Origin: QHWK01 sp035315685
Lineage (GTDB): Bacteria > Acidobacteriota > Vicinamibacteria > Vicinamibacterales > CAVVIG01
Direction of reading: 5' to 3'
Length of the DNA stretch: 5,750 nucleotides
Assembly (NCBI GenBank): GCA_035315685.1
Contig: DATFXR010000077.1
Location: 1 to 5,750 of the forward strand
Positions 1-5,081 of this stretch are shown one piece after another. Each line of letters opens with the position of its first letter. The stretch's first letter is position 1. Made by a program: the position numbers and the translations under genes. The notes under the pieces were generated by a model. That model saw only the letters and a program-made list of their open reading frames with translations, was not told the origin of the DNA and made no database searches.

Positions 1-566
1 GGAATCCGGTTGCAGTCGGTCAGGTAGGCGAACGATCCGATCCGGAAGCCGAGCACCGGCAGCCGTCCGTGAAACAGCGGCACCGGCACTACTTCCACGC
101 CGCCGAGCGAGAACGGACCGGCGATCCGGAAGATCGACAACTGCGGCACGCCGCCGCCTTTCTGCTTCGGCGGACTGAACACGTAGGCGAACATCCGCTT
201 CAGGCTCGCGAGCGTGTCCTCGTCCGCAAAGCACGGGATCGGTGCCTGCTGCATCTGGTTGTAGCGCCGGACATCGTCGAGGCCGAAGACGTGGTCGGCG
301 TGGCTGTGCGTGAACAGAATCGCATCGACGCGCCGCACGTCGTTGGCGAGCGCCTGCGCCCGAAGGTCGGTCGACGTGTCGACGAGAATCGAGTGCACCG
401 CGCGCGCAAACGGGGTCGCCGTGTCGTCGCCCTGCAGCTCGATGAGGATCGACGGCCGGGTCCGGCGATCCTTCGGATCGGTCGAGCGGCAGACGGCGCA
501 ATCGCACCCGATCGACGGAACGCCGTGCGACGTCCCGCTGCCGAGCACGGTGACTCTAAGGCTCAA
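1..566 (-). CDS. PhnP-like MBL-fold metallo-hydrolase, 3' end cut by window edge
   Basis: Reverse-strand reading from 566 to base 1 gives 188 residues of a metallo-beta-lactamase-fold hydrolase; the C-terminus lies outside the window. Visible in order: the glycine-rich start VTVLGSGTSHGVPSIG (residues 5-20), a CxCxxC cluster (Cys21, 23, 26) like the structural zinc site of PhnP-type (COG1235) enzymes, the active-site metal motif HSHADH (87-92), a histidine in PLFHG (166), and the Asp of YLTDC (184), a further expected metal ligand. Family members are cytosolic and hydrolyse cyclic phosphodiesters or similar esters; this substrate cannot be named. The start is taken as TTG at 566, giving MSLRVTVLGSGT; no ATG exists near, and homologues begin a few residues before VT. 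It overlaps the end of the DUF1844 gene by 11 bp, which suggests a shared transcript and coupled translation. Family call is firm; exact start and substrate are uncertain. Confidence 0.88.
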   Translation of the reverse strand, partial: MSLRVTVLGSGTSHGVPSIGCDCAVCRSTDPKDRRTRPSILIELQGDDTATPFARAVHSILVDTSTDLRAQALANDVRRVDAILFTHSHADHVFGLDDVRRYNQMQQAPIPCFADEDTLASLKRMFAYVFSPPKQKGGGVPQLSIFRIAGPFSLGGVEVVPVPLFHGRLPVLGFRIGSFAYLTDCNRI

Positions 567-834
567 TAATCCGCTTTCCGGCGCCGGAGGCCTGCACGAA
601 GCGCATCCGGAGCTCGTAGAGCAGCTGCTCGAGCACCTGTCGTTCTTCGGCGGTCAGGTTGCCTTTCGTCTTCTGCTCGAGCAGCGACAGAATCTCGATC
701 ATCTGCGCCGCGCCGTCGAGGTTCGGCTCGCTGCGCTCGCCGGACTGTGGATCGGGGAGGTCCCCGAAATGAATCGCCGCGGTGCTCGCCAGCGAGAGGA
801 CGAAGGCGGTGAACGACAGAGCCGGTTCCGACAT
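556..834 (-). CDS. DUF1844 domain-containing protein
   Basis: A 92-residue protein that is essentially one DUF1844 domain. Recognisable blocks are SFTAFVLSLASTAAIHFG (7-24), LPDPQSGE, an amphipathic stretch NLDGAAQMIEILSLLEQKTKGNLT with the typical KTKGNLT, and LLYELRMRFV near the end. The function is unknown. The family is short, mostly helical and found in Acidobacteriota, Planctomycetota, Verrucomicrobiota and Deltaproteobacteria (recalled, not searched). ATG at 834 is chosen because the domain begins seven residues later. There is no Shine-Dalgarno sequence before it, in keeping with a leaderless or one-base-leader mRNA. It is divergent from mazG across 17 bp and is followed by the overlapping metallo-hydrolase gene, so it probably heads a two-gene operon. 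It has no catalytic motif of its own. Confidence 0.88.
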   Translation of the reverse strand: MSEPALSFTAFVLSLASTAAIHFGDLPDPQSGERSEPNLDGAAQMIEILSLLEQKTKGNLTAEERQVLEQLLYELRMRFVQASGAGKRIIEP

Positions 835-851
835 TTGGCTAAGATTATCAA
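835..851. promoter_or_regulatory. Divergent promoter between DUF1844 and mazG with overlapping -10 elements
   Basis: The whole intergenic space is 17 bp and is the only clearly A+T-rich spot nearby. On the + strand TAAGAT (840-845, matching TANNNT) ends six bases before the mazG ATG, so a start seven bases after the hexamer falls on A852. On the - strand TAATCT (847-842) is preceded by TGA (850-848), an extended -10 form TGnTANNNT. Its predicted start is A835, one base before the DUF1844 ATG, or A834 if shifted by one. No -35-like sequence was seen for either direction, and neither gene has a Shine-Dalgarno motif. This is a motif reading only; the position relative to both ATGs is the main support. 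Confidence 0.5.
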
Positions 852-1679
852 ATGTCCGATACGCCTCGCGCCGCGCGCGAATTCACCCGCCTCGTCGACA
901 TCATGGCCACGCTTCGCGGACCGGACGGATGTCCGTGGGATCGCGAGCAGACGATCGACTCGCTGAAGCCGTTCGTGCTCGAGGAGACCTACGAGGTCCT
1001 CGAGGCGATCGACCGGCACGATCACGCGGCGCTGCGCGAGGAGCTCGGCGACTTCGTCTTCGAGGCCGTATTCCTGGCGCAACTCGAGGCCGAGGCCGGC
1101 GCGTTCACGATTGCCGACTCGCTGAAGAGCGTGGCCGACAAACTGGTGCGCCGGCATCCGCACGTGTTCAGGCGCGGTGACGGCGAGACCGCGCTCGACA
1201 CCGCCAGCCAGGTACGGACGCGCTGGAAAGAGATCAAGGCGCAGGAACGCGGCGGCAGCACGGCGGCGAAGAGCCTGCTGAGCGGGATCGCACCAGCACT
1301 TCCCGCGCTCCTGCGCGCGTACCACATCGGCGTCCGCGCAGCCTCCGTCGGCTTCGACTGGACGGCGCCCGGCGACATTGTCGACAAGATTCAGGAAGAA
1401 GTGAACGAGCTCCGCGAGGTCGTCGCCGTCGAGGGCCCGGTCGATCACCAGCGCGCCGAGGAGGAGATGGGCGACCTCCTCTTCGCGATCGCCAATCTCT
1501 CCCGCAAGCTCGGCATCGAACCCGAGACCGCGCTGCGGAAAGCCAACGACAAGTTCACCAAACGCTTCGGGACGCTCGAGAAGACCGTGATCAGCTCCGG
1601 CCGCGCCGTGAAGGAGTTGACGCTGGAGGAACTCGAGAGAGTGTGGCAACGCGTCAAGAGCACACGGCACGCCGACTGA
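852..1679 (+). CDS. mazG: Nucleoside triphosphate pyrophosphohydrolase MazG
   Basis: A 275-residue all-alpha NTP pyrophosphatase (E. coli MazG is about 263). It hydrolyses (d)NTPs to NMP and pyrophosphate in the cytosol; family members clean up abnormal nucleotides and in some species lower (p)ppGpp. Both tandem MazG domains are present. The N-terminal one has GCPWDREQT (26-34), E45xxE48 and E64xxD67; the C-terminal one has GFDW (167-170), E183xxE186 and E205xxD208 followed by LLFAIANLSRKLGI. All acidic metal ligands expected for the second, usually catalytic, domain are intact. ATG at 852 puts REFTRLVDIMATLRGPDGCPWD in the usual place; a later Met18 would cut the first helix. There is no Shine-Dalgarno sequence, and a -10-like TAAGAT sits six bases upstream. 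The gene is divergent from DUF1844 and converges on the GxxExxY cassette. Nothing in it looks broken. Confidence 0.96.
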   Translation: MSDTPRAAREFTRLVDIMATLRGPDGCPWDREQTIDSLKPFVLEETYEVLEAIDRHDHAALREELGDFVFEAVFLAQLEAEAGAFTIADSLKSVADKLVRRHPHVFRRGDGETALDTASQVRTRWKEIKAQERGGSTAAKSLLSGIAPALPALLRAYHIGVRAASVGFDWTAPGDIVDKIQEEVNELREVVAVEGPVDHQRAEEEMGDLLFAIANLSRKLGIEPETALRKANDKFTKRFGTLEKTVISSGRAVKELTLEELERVWQRVKSTRHAD

Positions 1680-1690
1680 CGCTGCGGCCT

Positions 1691-1715
1691 CCCACGAGGA
1701 CACGAAGACACGAAG
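1691..1715 (+). repeat. Left inverted repeat of GxxExxY cassette
   Basis: A 25-bp sequence built from degenerate 8-base units (CACGAAGR) that matches the reverse complement of 2141-2165 at 23 of 25 positions; the mismatches are at positions 8 and 10. One further similar unit (CGCACGAAG) follows to about 1724. It begins 12 bases after the mazG stop and lies just beyond the 3' end of the GxxExxY gene. A small stem GAAGA-AAC-TCTTC follows at 1721-1733, too weak to call a terminator. Confidence 0.75.
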
Positions 1716-1733
1716 CGCACGAAGAAACTCTTC

Positions 1734-2129
1734 TCAGAGGACCTTTCGATTGATGCCATTACGCAACACGCTGACGTTGAAATTGACGAGCAATCCTGCG
1801 CGAAGTTGCGCCAGCTTCATGTAATGAAGCAATTGTTTATGGTGCACATCGGCGAGCAAGTCGACTGACTTGAGCTCGAGGATGACTTCGCTCTCGACAA
1901 CGAAATCCAGCACCTGTTCGCAGAGCAGCTCGGCTCGATAGAAGACAGGGAATCGTCTTTCCCGCTCGAATGCGATCCCGGCCAACTTCAGCTCGATTGC
2001 AACCGCTTTGGAATAAACGCTCTCGAGGAGGCCGGGCCCAAGCACACGGTGGACTTCGATGCAGCAGCCGATCGTGTCATGGATGATTTTTTCCAGCGAC
2101 TCGGGCAGCGGCGATGGAATCCTGAGCAT
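1734..2129 (-). CDS. GxxExxY protein, PD-(D/E)XK nuclease-like fold
   Basis: A 131-residue protein matching the GxxExxY family (PDDEXK_3-type) along its whole length. Visible: IEVHRVLGPGLLESVY with the signature G33-LL-E36-SV-Y39; a nuclease-like core D75-FVVE then E85-L-K87; Q99-LLH-Y103 (a QxxxY motif as in several PD-(D/E)XK nucleases); and the usual ending GLLVNFNVSVLRNGINRKVL. The candidate catalytic residues D75, E85, K87 and Q99 are kept, so it is probably not decayed. The biological role of the family is unsettled. ATG at 2129 is preceded by AGAGGA (2139-2134) with a 4-base spacer; the reading frame stays open upstream, but that part is comEC antiparallel-frame noise. G+C is about 48% in 1741-1860, clearly below the flanking genes. 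It sits alone between inverted repeats at 1691-1715 and 2141-2165, so it looks acquired. Transcription could come from comEC read-through. Confidence 0.9.
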   Translation of the reverse strand: MLRIPSPLPESLEKIIHDTIGCCIEVHRVLGPGLLESVYSKAVAIELKLAGIAFERERRFPVFYRAELLCEQVLDFVVESEVILELKSVDLLADVHHKQLLHYMKLAQLRAGLLVNFNVSVLRNGINRKVL

Positions 2130-2133
2130 GAGA

Positions 2134-2139
2134 TCCTCT
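2134..2139 (-). promoter_or_regulatory. Ribosome binding site of the GxxExxY gene
   Basis: AGAGGA on the - strand lies four bases before ATG at 2129. It decides the start in a frame that is otherwise open far upstream, and it directly continues the end of the right inverted repeat, so the repeat and the translation signal travel together. Confidence 0.65.
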
Positions 2140-2140
2140 T

Positions 2141-2165
2141 CTTCGTGTCTTCGTGCCTTCGTGGG
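2141..2165 (-). repeat. Right inverted repeat of GxxExxY cassette
   Basis: Read on the - strand this is the partner of 1691-1715 (23 of 25 identical), made of the same CACGAAGR units. It starts five bases after the comEC stop codon and ends two bases before the AGAGGA ribosome binding site of the GxxExxY gene. The bracketed element 1691-2165 is 475 bp. No clear target-site duplication is seen outside it. Confidence 0.75.
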
Positions 2166-2170
2166 CGCAC

Positions 2171-4903
2171 TTAGGGCAGCGACAGCCGCGTGCCAATGAA
2201 GGTAGTGACTGTGACGGTATGACCGTCTGTGGTCACCGTGATCGCACCATCCTGATCGGTTCGAAACACCTCCGCCCCCATGGCGCGGTAGCGGTCGAGG
2301 ACCTCGGGGACGGGGTGGCCGAAGTGATTGTTTCTGCCGGCGCTGACAACGGCGACCTGCGGGTGGAGGGCGGCGACGAACTCGGGGGCGCTGGACGTCA
2401 GGCTGCCGTGATGCGGGATTTTTACGACTCGCATGCCGGCGGGCGGGAACGCTGACTGAATGTCGCGCTCGACGGTCCTGCCGGCGTCGCCGGTCAGGAC
2501 GATCGAGACATCCCGCCAGCGCAGTTCGAGGACGAGCGAATCGTCGTTGCGGACCTTCTGGCGCTCCCACTCGGCAGCCACAGGATGCCGCGCGATCACG
2601 TCGACCCCATCTATGGTCACGCGATCGCCCGCGTAGACGTTGGCCCACCGCGCGCCGAGGCTCTGAGCGAGCATGCGCAGGCGCGTCAGCGGCTGCGCGC
2701 GTGGCACCGGAATGCCTTCCCAGACTTCGCGTGGTCGGAACTCGCCGACGATCGCCGCCGCCCCGCCAATGTGATCCGGGTCGCCGTGCGTGAGCGCGAG
2801 ACGATCGAGACGGCGGAAGCCCGCGCCGCGAATGACGGGCGCGACCACGCGCTCGCCGACGTCGAAATTGGACCCTGGTGCCAGGCCGCCGGTGTCGACG
2901 AGCAGTGTCGAACCGCGCGGAAAGACGACGAAGATCGCGTCCCCCTGCCCCACGTCGATGACGGTGGCGTGCAGGTAACCATCGCCGACCGCGGCGACGA
3001 GCGTTCGCGGATCGACCAGAATCCAGAGCGCCGCGGTCGCCGCGACGGCCGCCGCACCGCGCCTGAAAGCGCGCGCTCGCGGCCCCTCGGCGCTCCCGAC
3101 GATCTCGGCACGCCGGCGCCACAGCGTCCACCACATGGCAACCCCGACGTAGTAAATCGCGACGGCTAACACCGACGGCGGCGCGACGCGGTAACTGAGG
3201 AACGGCGCAAACCGCAGCACGCCGGCCGATTGCACGAGGCCTGCGGCGCCGAGGTGAGCGACGAAACCAACAGCGGCGGAACACGGCCGCGAGATCAACG
3301 CAAGCGGAACGACCGCCATTCCGGCCACCTGCGCCAGCCCCATCAGCGGAATGGCGAGAAAGTTCAGCCCCAGCCCCGCGAACGTGACACGCGAGAAGAC
3401 GATGGCGCCGACCGGAAACAGCAACGCTTCTGCAGCAGCCGATGCAGCGAACATCGACGCCGCCCCACGTCTGATGGAGGTACCGAAAGCAGCGGTGGCC
3501 GAGCGCATCCGGCGCAGCGCGTGTCGGGTGCACCGCGCGGCGCGCCCGGCGTGGGAATCGCGGCCATTTTTCCCGTCCCGCCTGTCCCGCCTCTCCTGCC
3601 CCTCGTGCCCCTCCTGCCGCTCCTGCCCCTCCCGCCTCTCCTGCCCTTCCCGCCCGATCACCGGCACGACGACGAGGATCGCCAGCGTTGCGCCAAACGT
3701 GAGCACGAATGCCGGATCGACGACGGCCAGCGGATCGGCCAGAACGAGCAGTGCGGCGGTGACAGCGAGCGCGTTGAGCGGGGGAGTACGATGGTCGACG
3801 GCCCGCGCACCGAGGTAGACGATCGCCATCAGCGTCGCGCGATCCACGGACGCACCGCCGCCGACGAGATCGGCGTAAGCGATCAGCGTCGCGATCGACA
3901 CGATCATCGCGATCCGTCCCAGCCTGCCGGCGATGCGAAACCCGCCGATGAGGAGTCCCGCGAGGATCGCGATGTTGCCGCCGGAGATCGCGATGACGTG
4001 GTAGGTACCCGCCTCCTGAAGGCGCCGCTGCATGTCCGCGTCGAGGCCGGCGCGATCGCCGATGACGATCGCGGCGACGATGGCGGCCGATTGCGCGCTC
4101 CAGCGACCGACGGCATCGCCAATGGCGCGCCGCGAGAGCGCACGCGTGGCGCTCATCGCTTCGTCCCACCACGATCCAGGCGCGGTGATCTCGACGAGCG
4201 CACCGCTCTTCACCGTGCCGACGAGCGTCGTGCCGCGCCGGGCGAGCGCACGCTCGTGGTCCGGGACGCCGGGATCGAGATAGCGCGACGGGCGCCGCAG
4301 CCGGACCGGCAGGCGCACGCGTCGTCCTGCCCGCCACCCGTCCATGCGCTGGAAAGCGAGCGAGCCTGCGACCGTGACGATGATCCCGCCCGTCGTCTGG
4401 CGCCCGGTCTCCCGCCCTTCCCGCCCTTCCCGCCCCTCCTGCCCGTCGCGCCCCTCCTGCCCCTCCTGCCCGTCCTGCCCGTCCCGCCCTTCCAGCCCCT
4501 CGACCGCGATGCTCAGCAAGACGCCGTCGTCAGCCGGTGCGGCGTCAGCGCGAAGTGTGCCGTGAAGGATCGCGAACGCTTCGTCGTCCTCGGGCAGCCG
4601 TCGCTCCTGGCGCGCTGCCTCCGCTCGTTCGTTGCGCGCGAGCGCCTCGAACGCGACCCGCAGCGGCGGCCGCCAGGCGCGCTGCCAGGCATCGCTTGCG
4701 AGCAGCGCGCCGCCGACGAAGAACGCCGCCATGACCGCCGCGCCAAGAACGCGTCCGCGGAGCGACCGCCACGCCCACGCCCCGACGGTGAGACAGACGA
4801 CGAGAAGAAGAAAAGCCAGGCGCCGCGGGACAGCCGTGAGAAGAAGGCCGCAGGCGGCGCCCGCGAGCAGGCCGACCGCCGGTACCGTAGCGATGCTGCG
4901 CAC
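2171..4903 (-). CDS. comEC: DNA internalization competence protein ComEC/Rec2
   Basis: A 910-residue inner-membrane channel that takes single-stranded DNA into the cytoplasm during natural transformation. Order: N-terminal membrane segments (about 7-70), a soluble DUF4131/OB-like region (about 105-240), the Competence membrane domain with the family segment GTYHVIAISGGNIAIL (H302 to N310), and a C-terminal metallo-beta-lactamase domain with VIDVGQGD (648-655), H706-GDPD-H711-IGG, VLTGDAG and HHGS (831-834), so its metal site looks complete. The protein is longer than most relatives, partly because of two Gly-X-Glu/Asp repeat insertions at residues about 135-165 and 416-443. Start is GTG at 4903: an in-frame stop lies a few codons upstream, and the first membrane helix begins about six residues in. 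No good Shine-Dalgarno motif is visible; a strong hairpin ends on the first base of the start codon. It lies 178 bp after carB and 41 bp before the GxxExxY gene. Confidence 0.95.
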   Translation of the reverse strand: MRSIATVPAVGLLAGAACGLLLTAVPRRLAFLLLVVCLTVGAWAWRSLRGRVLGAAVMAAFFVGGALLASDAWQRAWRPPLRVAFEALARNERAEAARQERRLPEDDEAFAILHGTLRADAAPADDGVLLSIAVEGLEGRDGQDGQEGQEGRDGQEGREGREGRETGRQTTGGIIVTVAGSLAFQRMDGWRAGRRVRLPVRLRRPSRYLDPGVPDHERALARRGTTLVGTVKSGALVEITAPGSWWDEAMSATRALSRRAIGDAVGRWSAQSAAIVAAIVIGDRAGLDADMQRRLQEAGTYHVIAISGGNIAILAGLLIGGFRIAGRLGRIAMIVSIATLIAYADLVGGGASVDRATLMAIVYLGARAVDHRTPPLNALAVTAALLVLADPLAVVDPAFVLTFGATLAILVVVPVIGREGQERREGQERQEGHEGQERRDRRDGKNGRDSHAGRAARCTRHALRRMRSATAAFGTSIRRGAASMFAASAAAEALLFPVGAIVFSRVTFAGLGLNFLAIPLMGLAQVAGMAVVPLALISRPCSAAVGFVAHLGAAGLVQSAGVLRFAPFLSYRVAPPSVLAVAIYYVGVAMWWTLWRRRAEIVGSAEGPRARAFRRGAAAVAATAALWILVDPRTLVAAVGDGYLHATVIDVGQGDAIFVVFPRGSTLLVDTGGLAPGSNFDVGERVVAPVIRGAGFRRLDRLALTHGDPDHIGGAAAIVGEFRPREVWEGIPVPRAQPLTRLRMLAQSLGARWANVYAGDRVTIDGVDVIARHPVAAEWERQKVRNDDSLVLELRWRDVSIVLTGDAGRTVERDIQSAFPPAGMRVVKIPHHGSLTSSAPEFVAALHPQVAVVSAGRNNHFGHPVPEVLDRYRAMGAEVFRTDQDGAITVTTDGHTVTVTTFIGTRLSLP
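3576..3656 (-). repeat. 9-bp tandem array (9 units) inside comEC, second insertion
   Basis: Nine consecutive 9-base units of + strand form TCCNGCCNN (81 bp). In the comEC frame they encode triplets such as GQE, RQE, GHE and RRD at about residues 416-443, right after the membrane segment ending LAILVVVPVIG and before a basic stretch leading to the next helices. The unit and its codon phase are the same as in the array at 4411-4500. Confidence 0.85.
4411..4500 (-). repeat. 9-bp tandem array (10 units) inside comEC, first insertion
   Basis: Ten consecutive 9-base units (90 bp) of + strand forms such as CCCGCCCTT and CCTGCCCGT. In the comEC frame each unit gives one Gly-Arg/Gln-Glu/Asp triplet, a collagen-like pattern at about residues 135-165, inside the N-terminal soluble domain between LLSIAVEGLE and GGIIVTVAGS. 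Adjacent units differ by one to four bases, so the array is old enough to have diverged or is under protein-level constraint. Confidence 0.88.
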
Positions 4904-4939
4904 GCCGCGTGGGCCTGCAATTCACTAACCCACGCGGCG
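4903..4939 (-). promoter_or_regulatory. Hairpin ending on the comEC start codon
   Basis: On the - strand CGCCGCGTGGG (4939-4929) pairs perfectly over 11 bp with CCCACGCGGCG (4913-4903), leaving a 15-base loop. The last paired base is the G of the GTG start. The loop holds the only weak Shine-Dalgarno-like bases (GCAGG). In RNA this stem would cover the region just before the start codon. The stem is seen directly; a regulatory role is inferred. Confidence 0.5.
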
Positions 4940-4948
4940 CGCGCCGCG
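4933..4948. repeat. 16-bp perfect palindrome upstream of comEC
   Basis: CGCGGCGCGCGCCGCG is identical to its reverse complement. It shares bases 4933-4939 with the outer arm of the comEC start hairpin, so in RNA the two could not form together. It could equally be a protein-binding site or chance in very GC-rich sequence. Confidence 0.45.
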
Positions 4949-4960
4949 GCAGTCAAAGGC

Positions 4961-5040
4961 ACAAACGGCAACAGAGGACGCAAAGGTAAGAGCCGCAGCA
5001 TCTTTCCTCTGCGGCCCTTTGTTGTCCTCTGTGCCCTTGT
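4961..5040. repeat. Long imperfect inverted repeat in carB-comEC spacer
   Basis: Five paired blocks nest in order around a 10-base loop (4999-5008): ACAA 4961-4964 with 5037-5040; GGC 4967-4969 with 5033-5035; ACAGAGGAC 4971-4979 with 5024-5032; CAAAGG 4981-4986 with 5016-5021; GCCGCAG 4992-4998 with 5009-5015. That is 29 paired bases with small bulges. The arms are built from short purine-rich units (ACARAGGRC-like), similar in style to the repeats around the GxxExxY gene. On the - strand AGAGGAAAG is followed by ATG (5001), but the reading frame runs straight into the other arm. It may act as a transcription terminator after carB or be the remnant of a mobile cassette. Confidence 0.65.
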
Positions 5041-5052
5041 CTGAAGTTACGG

Positions 5053-5081
5053 GGCGAGCGTGAGCAGTTTCTGCGCTCGCC
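5053..5081 (-). terminator. Hairpin immediately after carB
   Basis: GGCGAGCG (5053-5060) pairs with CGCTCGCC (5074-5081), followed inward by a 4-base bulge and CAG/CTG around a TTT loop. It starts one base past the carB stop codon. No T-tract follows on the - strand, so this may stabilise the 3' end or pause polymerase rather than be a classical intrinsic terminator. Confidence 0.45.

Noticed and set aside
69..966. + strand open frames across the metallo-hydrolase and DUF1844 genes
   Set aside because: They are antisense shadows: the - strand carries intact family motifs, whereas these frames give Arg-rich sequence without domains.
1721..1733. Small stem GAAGA-AAC-TCTTC as a terminator between mazG and the GxxExxY gene
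   Set aside because: Only five mostly A-T pairs and no T-tract in either direction; too weak to call.
1680..2171. Target-site duplication flanking the GxxExxY cassette
   Set aside because: The bases outside the two repeats (ending GCGGCCT on the left, starting CGCACTTAG on the right) share no convincing direct repeat.
2130..4337. Upstream extension of the GxxExxY frame into an 867-residue protein
   Set aside because: The extension is a low-complexity Arg/Ala/Gly-rich shadow of comEC. The true gene has its own ribosome site and ATG at 2129 and matches the family from its first residues.
3576..4500. 9-bp arrays considered as a CRISPR-like or intergenic repeat structure
   Set aside because: Units are contiguous with no spacers, stay in the comEC reading frame and encode Gly-X-Glu/Asp triplets, so they are coding minisatellites.
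4513..5001. 162-residue - strand frame starting in the carB-comEC spacer with a good AGAGGA site
   Set aside because: Beyond its first few dozen codons it overlaps comEC in another frame and resembles no family. Its start is kept only as an observation about the inverted repeat.
3230..5044. 604-residue + strand open frame lying opposite comEC
   Set aside because: It is antisense to a complete ComEC with all its motifs, has no recognisable domain, and its proline-rich blocks are simply the 9-bp arrays read on the other strand. Long empty frames are expected in such GC-rich sequence.
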